A stretch of DNA of 64,000 bases from Flavobacterium sp. LMO8 (GTDB taxonomy: Bacteria > Bacteroidota > Bacteroidia > Flavobacteriales > Flavobacteriaceae), in NCBI RefSeq assembly GCF_009495755.1, contig NZ_WIBJ01000030.1, positions 1-64,000 of the forward strand, given 5' to 3'. The notes under the pieces are model-generated. The model made no database searches and was not told the DNA's origin. It saw only the letters and a list, made by a program, of their open reading frames with translations. The translations under genes were made by a program, and so were the position numbers. Shown here one piece after another: positions 55,887 to 64,000 of the stretch. The number at the start of each line of letters is the position of its first letter. Positions within the stretch are counted from its first letter, which is position 1.

Positions 55887-56243
55887 ATGAAAACATTAGT
55901 CATAGGTGCATCTACCAATAAAGAACGTTATTCGTATAAAGCTATTCATAATTTAGTTGGAAAAAGTCATCAAGTGGTTGCCATTGGAGCTAAAAAAGGA
56001 ATGGCATTAGATGTTCCAATCGAAACAGATAAATTAGATTTTCATGCCATTGATACAATAACTTTATATCTCAATCCTAAGGCACAAGTTGAATATTATG
56101 ATTATATTTTGTCGTTAAAACCAAGACGTGTAATTTTTAATCCTGGAACAGAAAATCCTGAATTGTATAAAATATTGGAAGCAAATACTATCCAATATGA
56201 AGTGGCTTGCACCTTAGTTTTACTTGCAACGAATCAATACTAA
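55887..56243 (+). CDS. CoA-binding domain protein (YccU-like)
   Basis: A 118-residue protein with a single Rossmann-type CoA-binding domain: TLVIGASTNKERYSYKAIHNL at the N-terminus, then the core strand-helix pattern and NPGTENPELYKILE. Length and motif fit the YccU/CoA-binding group, which probably binds a CoA or adenylate ligand. The 3' end overlaps the converging symporter gene by 24 bp. Confidence 0.85.
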   Translation: MKTLVIGASTNKERYSYKAIHNLVGKSHQVVAIGAKKGMALDVPIETDKLDFHAIDTITLYLNPKAQVEYYDYILSLKPRRVIFNPGTENPELYKILEANTIQYEVACTLVLLATNQY

Positions 56244-57662
56244 ACCAATAAAAGTTAGTAATCCATTTACGATTAAAATTTCAAATCCAAAGGCGAAACC
56301 AAACCAGGCTTCGCTTTTTAGGTTTAAAATAATAGCCGTAATAACAGATAAAATTGCTACAATTGGAGTGAATTTGTCTTTTATTTGCCATTTTGTAAAC
56401 AATCCAAAACTATACAATCCTAATAAGGGACCGTAGGTAAATCCAGCAAATTTTAATACTTTATCAATAATACTTGAGTCGTTAAATGCGTATTTAAAGA
56501 AAAGTATCACTAAAATAGAAACAAAAACAAAAGTTAGATGAATTCGTTTTCGAACAGCCACTTGTTTGGCAACATCGTATTTTTTTTCAATTTCTAAAAT
56601 ATCAATGCTAAATGATGTGGTTAATGATGTCAAGGCACTATCAGCACTCGAATAAGCCGCAGCAATTAATCCTAAAATGAATGTAAAAGCAACTGCAATT
56701 CCTAAATGCTCATTGGCTAAAATGGGAAATAATTTATCCTGATGCGCATCAATATTGTGTTTTAAAGCATATTCTGTAAACAAAAGTCCAAGAACTAAAA
56801 ACATAAAGTTTACAAAAGTTAAAACAATAGTAAACCAAAACATGTTTTTTTGCGCATCTTTTAAACTTCTACAGGTAAGATTTTTTTGCATCATATCTTG
56901 GTCTAAACCGGTCATTACAATGGCGATAAAAGCTCCTGAAATAAATTGTTTCCAAAAATAACTTGGCAAACTCGCATCTTCAAAAAAGAAGGTTTTTGAA
57001 AAATCACTATCACCAATAAAACCAAAAATAGTATTGCTATTTAAACCTAAATCTTGCGAAACAATCACAATACAAATTCCAACCGATAAAAGCATGAAAA
57101 ATGTTTGCAAGGTGTCTGTCCAAATAATGGTTTTAATTCCCGATTTAAAGGTGTACACCCAAATTAATAAAATGGTAACCGAAACAGTTATCCAATACTG
57201 AATTCCAAGCGGTTCAAATACCAAAGTTTGCAACACATCAGCAACCAAAAGCAATCGTAAATTGGAACCCACAGTTCTTGAAAGAATAAAAAACCAAGCA
57301 CCCGTTTTATAGGAATAACGCCCAAATCGGTCGCCTAAATAACTGTAAATCGAAGTTAAATTCAGTTTATAATATAGTGGCAATAAAACAGTTCCAATAA
57401 TTAAATAACCAACAATATAACCTAAAACCAATTGAAAATAGACAAATTGTGAGCCTTCTACTTTTCCAGGAACTGAAATAAAAGTTACGCCAGATAACGA
57501 AGCACCAATCATCCCAAAAGCTACTAAATACCATGGAGCTTGCTTGTTAGCTTTAAAAAAAGAATCATTTGAATTATCATCTTTTCGTCCAATAAAATAG
57601 GAGAATAAGATTAAAACTAAGAAATAGCCTAAAATTAGAAATAGGATTGATGTTGGTTGCAT
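56220..57662 (-). CDS. sodium:solute symporter family protein
   Basis: A 480-residue secondary transporter of the SSS family with about thirteen predicted membrane helices. GASLSGVTFISVPG (residues about 50-63) and the AAAYSSADSALTSLTTS segment (about 335-351) are family signatures. I chose the ATG at 57662; a longer frame reaches back into recR. Its solute cannot be named from sequence. The coding end overlaps the CoA-binding gene. Confidence 0.9.
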   Translation of the reverse strand: MQPTSILFLILGYFLVLILFSYFIGRKDDNSNDSFFKANKQAPWYLVAFGMIGASLSGVTFISVPGKVEGSQFVYFQLVLGYIVGYLIIGTVLLPLYYKLNLTSIYSYLGDRFGRYSYKTGAWFFILSRTVGSNLRLLLVADVLQTLVFEPLGIQYWITVSVTILLIWVYTFKSGIKTIIWTDTLQTFFMLLSVGICIVIVSQDLGLNSNTIFGFIGDSDFSKTFFFEDASLPSYFWKQFISGAFIAIVMTGLDQDMMQKNLTCRSLKDAQKNMFWFTIVLTFVNFMFLVLGLLFTEYALKHNIDAHQDKLFPILANEHLGIAVAFTFILGLIAAAYSSADSALTSLTTSFSIDILEIEKKYDVAKQVAVRKRIHLTFVFVSILVILFFKYAFNDSSIIDKVLKFAGFTYGPLLGLYSFGLFTKWQIKDKFTPIVAILSVITAIILNLKSEAWFGFAFGFEILIVNGLLTFIGLVLIRCK

Positions 57663-57679
57663 ATATTTTTCTTTACACG

Positions 57680-57687
57680 CAAAGATA
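57680..57687 (-). promoter_or_regulatory. -7 element of the symporter gene
   Basis: TATCTTTG on the minus strand, 17 bp before the symporter ATG; a clear -33 was not found. Confidence 0.45.
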
Positions 57688-57739
57688 AAAGAAATCTTAA
57701 ATGAATATAGAATTAGACTTTGTTTTGTAATTTTGTCAA

Positions 57740-58360
57740 ATGGAATTGCCTTCAAAATTAGTAGAAAATGCGGTTAACGAAATGTCTCAGTTGCCTGGAA
57801 TTGGTAAGCGAACAGCATTGCGTTTGGTTTTACATTTGTTAAAACAACCTCTTGAACAAACAGAACAACTAACAACTGCTTTGGCTTCAATGCGAAATGA
57901 TATTCAGTTTTGTACTACTTGTCATACGATTTCTGATGCCGAAATTTGCGCAATTTGTTCTAATTCGTCGCGAGATAAATCGATTATTTGTGTTGTTGAA
58001 GATGTGCGAGATGTTATGGCAATTGAAAACACCAATATGTTTAAAGGAGTTTATCATGTGCTTGGTGGGAAAATTTCACCTATTGAAGGAATTGGGCCAA
58101 GTCAATTAAAAATTACTTCATTGGTTGAAAAAGTAAAAGAAGGAACTGTTTCGGAAATTATTTTTGCTCTAAGCTCTACAATGGAGGGCGATACAACCAA
58201 TTTTTACATTTATAAACTAATCAAGGAATATGAATTGAAGACATCAACTATCGCTAGAGGAATTTCTGTTGGCGACGAGTTAGAATATGCCGATGAAGTT
58301 ACTTTAGGTAGAAGTTTGTTAAATAGAATTCCATTTGAAACTTCAATCAAGCCGTATTAA
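57740..58360 (+). CDS. recR: recombination protein RecR
   Basis: A 206-residue protein of the RecFOR gap-repair pathway. The N-terminal helix-hairpin-helix ([17 protein letters not shown]), a four-Cys zinc site (C58, C61, C70, C73) and the Toprim domain ([10 protein letters not shown] onward) are visible. TAATTTTG (57728-57735) ends four bases before the ATG, so a leaderless transcript is possible. Confidence 0.95.
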   Translation: MELPSKLVENAVNEMSQLPGIGKRTALRLVLHLLKQPLEQTEQLTTALASMRNDIQFCTTCHTISDAEICAICSNSSRDKSIICVVEDVRDVMAIENTNMFKGVYHVLGGKISPIEGIGPSQLKITSLVEKVKEGTVSEIIFALSSTMEGDTTNFYIYKLIKEYELKTSTIARGISVGDELEYADEVTLGRSLLNRIPFETSIKPY

Positions 58361-58412
58361 CAAAATTTTAATCAAAAATCAGGAATAACTTCGTTATTTT
58401 AATTGTAAAAAC

Positions 58413-58420
58413 TATATTTG
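58413..58420 (+). promoter_or_regulatory. promoter of the capsule/exopolysaccharide locus
   Basis: TATATTTG with TTCG about 19 nt upstream (near 58390) is a plausible promoter, giving a leader of about 70 nt. Confidence 0.45.
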
Positions 58421-58494
58421 TTACCTAATTAAGTGTAGTTTGTGTTTGTTATGTATTAATAATTCATCGCAAATCGTATTAGTAAAGTTTACTC

Positions 58495-59286
58495 ATGAAA
58501 AAAATAGTTTTTTTTGCCTTATTTTCGGTATTATTCACTTCTTGTATTTCTACAAAAGATTTGACGTATTTACAGCCTAATTCAACAAAATCTTCAGATT
58601 CTATAAAGGTTAGTCAAGAGGTTTCAAAACCATACAGAATTCAGACAAGTGATATCTTAAGTATAAGCATCAAGGCGTTAGATCAAAAGTTAGTAGATAT
58701 GTTCTCTGTTTCTCAAGTACCTGGTCAAACGCAAACTTCTCCACAAGCTCTTTTTTTTAACGGTTATACTGTTAACGATCATGGAAATATTAGAGTTCCT
58801 ATTTTAGGAGAGGTTAATGTTTTAGGTTTTACTGAAGATGAAGTAAGGCAAAAAATAGAAAAACAATTGTTAGAAGAATATTTTAAAGAAGAAGCAAATA
58901 TTTTTGTTACCGTAAAGTTAGCAGGATTAAGATATACAATAAATGGAGAAATAGGGTCGCCTGGAATTAATACTATTTTCCAAGATAGAGTAACAATTAT
59001 GGAAGCTATTGCGAATTCTGGTGACATACCAATTACTGGAAATAGAAAAGATGTTCAGATAATAAGAAAATTAGCTCATGGATTTGAAACTTACAGTATT
59101 GATTTAACAGATGCAGGTGCAATGAATTCTCCTCATTTTTATATACAACCAAATGATTACATTATCATTAAACCATTGAAACAAAAATCATGGGGTACTG
59201 GAGTTACAGGAATGCAATCTGTAGCAACAATTATAACCGCTATTTCTTTAATCACAACATTATTGGTGTTGTCTAAAACATTGTAA
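58495..59286 (+). CDS. Wza-type polysaccharide export lipoprotein
   Basis: A 263-residue lipoprotein: the signal peptide ends FTSC with Cys17. The poly-export domain (about 45-130; YRIQTSDILSISIKALDQK) and a SLBB-type domain (about 140-230; GLRYTINGEIGSPGINTI) match outer-membrane export channels. A C-terminal helix (about 240-263) could insert in the outer membrane as in E. coli Wza. It begins the locus with wzc five bases behind. Confidence 0.92.
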   Translation: MKKIVFFALFSVLFTSCISTKDLTYLQPNSTKSSDSIKVSQEVSKPYRIQTSDILSISIKALDQKLVDMFSVSQVPGQTQTSPQALFFNGYTVNDHGNIRVPILGEVNVLGFTEDEVRQKIEKQLLEEYFKEEANIFVTVKLAGLRYTINGEIGSPGINTIFQDRVTIMEAIANSGDIPITGNRKDVQIIRKLAHGFETYSIDLTDAGAMNSPHFYIQPNDYIIIKPLKQKSWGTGVTGMQSVATIITAISLITTLLVLSKTL

Positions 59287-59291
59287 TTAAG

Positions 59292-61751
59292 ATGTTAGAT
59301 ACTAAAGATTTTAATTTTTTCGAATCACAAAATTCATTTGATTTCAAAGGTTTCCTTTTGAAAATTGTTGGTTATTGGAAATGGTTTGTTTTGTCTTTGT
59401 TATTCGCTTTTTTCTTTGCATATAATGTAAATATTAGAAAAGAGAGTGTTTACGGGATGGAGTCGCTAATAGTAGTAGAAGATCAAAATAATCCATTTTT
59501 TACTTCAAATACGAGTTTGGTATTTAATTGGGGGGGAACTTCCGATAAAGTGCAAACCATTATTACAACATTGAAATCGCGTTCTCATAATGAAATAGTG
59601 GTTGATAAGCTACAATATTATATAAAATATCTTAAAAAAGGAGAATATTATTTTCAAGATGTATATGGTGAAACTCCTTTTTATGTAGAAATTGACAAAA
59701 CAAAAGGTCAACTTTACGGACAATTAATTAACATTAAATTTTTATCTCCTTCACAATATCAATTAAGTGTTGATTTTGGTGAAGCTACTTCAGCTACAAT
59801 AATGCAGTATTCAGATTTGCTTTCAAATCCGGTTAATGTGCCTGGAGGTGAATTTAAAAAAGTTTATAAAATAAATGAACAAGTTACTTTACCATTTTTA
59901 AATTTAAAAGTAATTATAAAACCAGATGCCTACGAATATACAAATCAAGAATATTATGTGCGTTTCGATGATTTTAACGGAACGGTTGCAAACTACAAAG
60001 GAATTGATGTAAGTGCTGATTTAAAAGCTTTGTCGGTTGTGAGATTACAAATGGAAGGTTCTAATAAATATAGATTAGTAGAGTACTTAAATACAACGGT
60101 TGATGTTTTAAGAAAAATTCAGTTAGAGAGTAAAAATCAATTTGCAAACAATACAATCGCTTTTATCGACAGTACATTAAGAGAAATGGAAGGCCAAATA
60201 AAAGAAGCTGAAAATGAATTAAAAGAGTTTAGAAAAGGAAAAAATATTTTTGAATTAGAAGATGGAGGAGGAGTTTTAAGTTCAAAATTGTCTAATTATG
60301 ATATAGAGAAGGATGCTATTGATAGAAAACTAGCCTACTATAATTTGCTTAAAAATTATTTAGATAAAACTACTGATTATGCTAAACTTCCGGCACCAGC
60401 TGTAGCTGGAATTGATGACCCTAATGTTGTGAGTAATGTGGCTAAATTAATAGAGTTGTCATCTGAACGAGCAAGAATGTCATATTCTGTTAAAAATAAA
60501 GGAATGTTTTCAGATTTCGATGTAAAAATGGAAGCCACTAAAAAGGTATTATTAGAAAACATTGCAAGCTCAAAAAGTGCTTTAGCTCTTGACCTATCTT
60601 TAATTAAAAGAAATATTGCCAAGGCAGAAGGAGAAGCTAGTTTGTTGCCAGAAAATAAGCAAGAACATATTAAGATTACTAGAAAGTACAATTTAAAAGA
60701 CCGAATTTATAGCACCTTTTTAGAAAAAAGGAGTGAAGCGGAAATTGTAAAAGCTGCCAATATCTCTGATATTAAATTTTTAGATCCAGCGAAAGATTTA
60801 GGTGGTGGTTTAAGAGGTCCTAAAACAAGTGTTAATTATATTTTAGCAGCAATGTTTGGCTTCTTATTGCCATTATTGGTGGTGTTTGTAATTACCTTAT
60901 TAGATAATAGTATCAACACAACAGATGATATTAAAAAATTAACTGCAATACCTTTAATTGGAGTAATAGGTAAAAAGAATACTGAAAACAACTTATCTGT
61001 TTTCGAAAAACCAAAATCACCTTTAGCAGAGTCTTTCAGAGCAATTCGTTCTTCGTTGCAATTTATGTATAAAAAGCAACAAAAAGATGGTACAAAGATT
61101 TTAATGCTTACATCATCAGTTAGTGGAGAAGGTAAAACATTTTGTTCTATTAATCTTGCAACTGTTTTTGCATTAAGTGATAAAAAAACAGTAATTGTAG
61201 GTTTAGATTTAAGAAAACCAAGAATTTTCGGAGATTTTAACATTGATAATATCACAGGAGTTGTAAATTATTTAATCGGACAAAAAACAATCGATGAGGT
61301 AATTCAAAAAACACATATTCCTAATCTAGATGTTATCCCATCAGGACCTATCCCACCAAATCCTTCCGAATTATTAATGAGTGATGCAATGGGTGAAATG
61401 ATTGAAGAATTAAAAACAAAATATGATTATATTGTATTAGATACACCACCTGTTGGATTAGTATCTGATGCGTTAGAATTAGCTCATTTTTGCGATGCAA
61501 CTTTATATGTAACACGACAAGGATTTACTAAAAAAGGAATGTTAAGTGTCGTTAATGATAAACATAAAAGAGGAGAATTACATAATGTTAGTATTGTATT
61601 TAATGGTTTTCAGAATAAAGCAAAATACGGATATGGTTATGGTTACGGATATGGTTATGGATACGGTGCTTATGGAGAAGGATATCATGATGATGTAAAA
61701 TCAAAATCAGGTTGGAAAAAAGTGTTAGAAAAGTTAAAAAAGAATAGCTAA
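59292..61751 (+). CDS. Wzc-type tyrosine autokinase for polysaccharide export
   Basis: An 819-residue inner-membrane protein: TM1 about 30-50, a large periplasmic domain with coiled coil (about 290-500), TM2 about 515-540, then the BY-kinase domain. Walker A is SVSGEGKT (609-616), Walker A' VIVGLDLRKP, Walker B YIVLDTPP. The C-terminus has seven Tyr-Gly pairs (779-792) plus AYGEGY, the autophosphorylated tyrosine tail. It controls chain length and export with the Wza channel. Confidence 0.94.
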   Translation: MLDTKDFNFFESQNSFDFKGFLLKIVGYWKWFVLSLLFAFFFAYNVNIRKESVYGMESLIVVEDQNNPFFTSNTSLVFNWGGTSDKVQTIITTLKSRSHNEIVVDKLQYYIKYLKKGEYYFQDVYGETPFYVEIDKTKGQLYGQLINIKFLSPSQYQLSVDFGEATSATIMQYSDLLSNPVNVPGGEFKKVYKINEQVTLPFLNLKVIIKPDAYEYTNQEYYVRFDDFNGTVANYKGIDVSADLKALSVVRLQMEGSNKYRLVEYLNTTVDVLRKIQLESKNQFANNTIAFIDSTLREMEGQIKEAENELKEFRKGKNIFELEDGGGVLSSKLSNYDIEKDAIDRKLAYYNLLKNYLDKTTDYAKLPAPAVAGIDDPNVVSNVAKLIELSSERARMSYSVKNKGMFSDFDVKMEATKKVLLENIASSKSALALDLSLIKRNIAKAEGEASLLPENKQEHIKITRKYNLKDRIYSTFLEKRSEAEIVKAANISDIKFLDPAKDLGGGLRGPKTSVNYILAAMFGFLLPLLVVFVITLLDNSINTTDDIKKLTAIPLIGVIGKKNTENNLSVFEKPKSPLAESFRAIRSSLQFMYKKQQKDGTKILMLTSSVSGEGKTFCSINLATVFALSDKKTVIVGLDLRKPRIFGDFNIDNITGVVNYLIGQKTIDEVIQKTHIPNLDVIPSGPIPPNPSELLMSDAMGEMIEELKTKYDYIVLDTPPVGLVSDALELAHFCDATLYVTRQGFTKKGMLSVVNDKHKRGELHNVSIVFNGFQNKAKYGYGYGYGYGYGYGAYGEGYHDDVKSKSGWKKVLEKLKKNS
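61626..61667 (+). repeat. 6-bp coding repeat (Tyr-Gly)x7 in wzc
   Basis: Seven TAY-GGN codon pairs, alternating TAC/TAT and GGA/GGT, encode YG repeats of the tyrosine tail. Synonymous variation suggests selection for the protein rather than pure slippage, though unit number could vary. Confidence 0.9.
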
Positions 61752-61771
61752 AATCAGTATAGGCTAAGGAA

Positions 61772-62755
61772 ATGACAAAAATTTTAAATAAAAAGATACT
61801 TATTACTGGTGGCGCGGGTTTTATCGGTTCTAATTTGTGTGGGTATTTTTTAGAAAATAACAAAGTGGTTTGTTTGGATAATTTCTCGACAGGATATCGT
61901 AAAAATATTCAATTATTCCTTTCTAATCCTAATTTCACTCTAATTGAAGGCGATATTCGAAATTTTGAAACTTGTGAAAAAGCAGTCAAAGATATTGATT
62001 ATGTTTTACATCAAGCGGCTTTAGGAAGCGTACCGCGTTCAATTAATGATCCTATTACTACAAATGAAGTTAATGTTTCTGGTTTTTTGAATATGTTAAC
62101 AGCCTCAAGAAATGCAAAAGTAAAGCGATTCATATACGCTGCCAGTTCTTCCACTTATGGTGATTCTGAAAATTTACCAAAAATTGAAGAAGTCATTGGA
62201 AAACCACTTTCGCCTTATGCTGTTACTAAATTTGTGAATGAATTATATGCTGATGTGTTTAGTAAAACATTTGGTATTGAAACTATTGGTTTAAGATATT
62301 TTAATGTTTTTGGAAGAAATCAAGATCCAAATGGTGCTTATGCCGCAGTAATTCCTAAATTTGTAACCCAAATTTTAAATCATGAAAGTCCAGTAATTAA
62401 TGGCGATGGAAATTTTTCTCGCGATTTTACTTACATAGATAACGTGATACAAATGAATGAGTTGGCAATGTTGACCGAAAATAAATCGGCAATAAACACG
62501 GTTTATAACACTGCTTTTGGAGAAAGAACCACTTTGAATGAGTTGGTAAATTCATTAAAAGAGTTTTTAACTCTATATGATAATGAAATAGCTAATGTTC
62601 CCATAATTTATGGAGAAAATAGAGTAGGAGATATTCCACACTCATTAGCAAGTATAGAAAAAGCAAAAAAGCTACTAAATTACCAACCCAAATTCTCCAT
62701 GAGAGATGGTTTGAAAGAAGCGGTAAATTGGTATTGGAATAATTTTAAAAAATAA
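61772..62755 (+). CDS. UDP-sugar 4-epimerase-like NAD-dependent SDR
   Basis: A 327-residue extended SDR. The NAD loop is GGAGFIG (13-19), the active-site residues lie in AASSSTYGD and SPYAVTKF (YxxxK). Sequence NFSTGYRKNIQLF and the pattern AALGSVPRSINDP match WbpP/Gne-type UDP-GlcNAc(A) 4-epimerases rather than dTDP-sugar dehydratases. It lies 20 bp after wzc and 9 bp before the dehydrogenase gene and would supply a precursor for the polysaccharide. Confidence 0.88.
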   Translation: MTKILNKKILITGGAGFIGSNLCGYFLENNKVVCLDNFSTGYRKNIQLFLSNPNFTLIEGDIRNFETCEKAVKDIDYVLHQAALGSVPRSINDPITTNEVNVSGFLNMLTASRNAKVKRFIYAASSSTYGDSENLPKIEEVIGKPLSPYAVTKFVNELYADVFSKTFGIETIGLRYFNVFGRNQDPNGAYAAVIPKFVTQILNHESPVINGDGNFSRDFTYIDNVIQMNELAMLTENKSAINTVYNTAFGERTTLNELVNSLKEFLTLYDNEIANVPIIYGENRVGDIPHSLASIEKAKKLLNYQPKFSMRDGLKEAVNWYWNNFKK

Positions 62756-62764
62756 ATTTATACA

Positions 62765-64000
62765 ATGATTACAAATATCTGTTGTATTGGTGCAGGATAT
62801 GTTGGAGGGCCAACAATGGCAATTATTGCTCAAAAATGCCCACACATAAAAGTTACCGTAGTTGACTTAAACGAAAAAAGAATTGCCGCTTGGAATGATA
62901 CAGATGTTAATAATATTCCTATCTATGAACCCGGATTAAGTGATGTTGTGGCAGAAGCTCGTGGAAGAAATTTATTTTTTTCAACCGAAGTCGACAAAGC
63001 GATTGATGAAGCACAAATGATTTTTATTTCGGTTAATACGCCAACCAAAACCTACGGTGTAGGCAAAGGAATGGCTGCGGATTTAAAATATATCGAATTG
63101 TGTGCGAGACAAATTGCTCGTGTGGCAAAGAACGATAAAATTGTTGTTGAAAAGTCAACGTTACCGGTAAGAACGGCAAGTGCCATTAAAGATATTTTAG
63201 ATAACACAGGTAATGGTGTTAATTTTCAAATTTTATCTAACCCGGAATTTTTAGCAGAAGGAACAGCAGTTGAAGATTTATTTGCTCCGGATAGAGTTTT
63301 GATTGGTGGAGATACTACACCTGAAGGACAAAAAGCAATTCAACAATTAGTGGATGTGTATGCCAATTGGGTTCCTAAGGATAAAATTCTAACCACAAAT
63401 GTTTGGTCATCTGAATTGTCTAAATTAACCGCAAATGCTTTCTTAGCTCAACGTGTTTCTTCTATAAATGCATTAAGTGAATTATGCGAAAAAACCGGTG
63501 CTGATGTTAATGAAGTAGCTAAAGCAATTGGATTAGATAGTAGAATAGGACCTAAATTTTTAAAAGCTTCTGTTGGTTTTGGAGGTTCTTGTTTTCAAAA
63601 AGACATCTTGAATTTAGTTTACATTGCAAAATCATACGGATTAAACGAAGTGGCCGATTATTGGGAACAAGTAATTATTATGAACGATCATCAAAAACGT
63701 CGCTTCGCAAAAAATATAATCAAAACGTTATACAATACTGTTTCTGATAAAAAAATTGCATTCCTAGGTTGGGCTTTTAAAAAAGATACTAATGATACAC
63801 GAGAATCAGCAGCAATTTATGTAGCAGATGATTTATTAAGTGAACAAGCAAATATTAGTATTTATGATCCAAAAGTTGAAATCGAACAAATTCAATTTGA
63901 TTTAAATTATTTAGAATCTCGTTCAGAAGCAGAAAACGCAAAAGGTATTCAAGTTGTTTCAAACGCATATGATGCTTGTAGTAATGCACATGCCATTGCT
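62765..64000 (+). CDS. UDP-glucose/UDP-HexNAc 6-dehydrogenase, cut by window end
   Basis: The first 412 residues of a UDP-sugar 6-dehydrogenase; the frame is open to the last base, so the 3' end lies outside. The NAD loop is GAGYVGG (9-15), the catalytic Cys276 lies in [10 protein letters not shown], and [16 protein letters not shown] begins the C-terminal domain. The sequence resembles animal-type UDP-glucose dehydrogenases, so the product is probably UDP-glucuronate. It works with the epimerase in making acidic sugar precursors. Confidence 0.93.
   Translation, partial: MITNICCIGAGYVGGPTMAIIAQKCPHIKVTVVDLNEKRIAAWNDTDVNNIPIYEPGLSDVVAEARGRNLFFSTEVDKAIDEAQMIFISVNTPTKTYGVGKGMAADLKYIELCARQIARVAKNDKIVVEKSTLPVRTASAIKDILDNTGNGVNFQILSNPEFLAEGTAVEDLFAPDRVLIGGDTTPEGQKAIQQLVDVYANWVPKDKILTTNVWSSELSKLTANAFLAQRVSSINALSELCEKTGADVNEVAKAIGLDSRIGPKFLKASVGFGGSCFQKDILNLVYIAKSYGLNEVADYWEQVIIMNDHQKRRFAKNIIKTLYNTVSDKKIAFLGWAFKKDTNDTRESAAIYVADDLLSEQANISIYDPKVEIEQIQFDLNYLESRSEAENAKGIQVVSNAYDACSNAHAIA

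Overview
The window is a chromosomal segment of a low-GC Bacteroidota, almost certainly a Flavobacterium or close relative. The evidence is the AT-rich sequence, promoters of the Bacteroidota type (TTG, about 19-21 nt, TAnnTTTG), start codons preceded by A-rich DNA rather than Shine-Dalgarno sequences, an S46 dipeptidyl-peptidase, a CtlX-type hydrolase pair and a gliding-bacteria style Wza/Wzc locus. No tRNA, rRNA, CRISPR array, insertion sequence or prophage was seen. This is mostly core genome; the interest lies in its intergenic DNA and a few odd genes.

Layout. 1-4.6 kb: an outer-membrane protein, a decayed 3' fragment of an M3 peptidase gene, an operon headed by a GbsR/MarR regulator (an SDR protein and three small membrane proteins), and a lone AAA+/DUF4143 ATPase behind a triplicated promoter/operator repeat. 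4.6-13.2 kb: the intact M3 oligopeptidase, purE/purK, hpt, adk, a CNNM/CorC-type protein and obgE. 13.4-19.7 kb: an S46 dipeptidyl-peptidase (DPP7 type), a TPR protein, mpl, a DUF1287 lipoprotein and radC. 19.9-30.4 kb: a superoxide dismutase gene whose signal peptide is cut off by an in-frame stop, a three-gene ABC-ATPase/FtsX permease/DUF3299 operon that I suspect concerns zinc, a HAD phosphatase, rarA, a rhomboid protease, rlmB and a POTRA-like outer-membrane barrel protein.

30.6-49.2 kb: the ribosomal superoperon rpsL-rpsG-fusA-rpsJ // rplC ... rplQ with secY, infA, rpmJ and rpoA, then carA. It is interrupted at three places (before rplC, rpsH and rpsD) by promoters, terminators or hairpins, so it is probably several units. 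49.2-58.4 kb: eno, gltA, a small charged protein, two neighbouring amidinotransferase-fold hydrolases, marC, a CoA-binding protein, a sodium:solute symporter and recR. 58.5 kb to the end: a capsule/exopolysaccharide locus (Wza lipoprotein, Wzc tyrosine kinase, a UDP-sugar epimerase, and UDP-sugar 6-dehydrogenase cut by the window end).

The most unusual signal spans many genes: at least five intergenic regions carry tandem arrays with a strict 7-bp period, each with its own heptamer. Two consist of oppositely oriented arrays, and one supplies the -33 element of the purK promoter. Other intergenic structure includes a conserved-end, variable-centre repeat (two copies), a perfect-palindrome repeat (two copies) and candidate ribosomal-protein leader hairpins.
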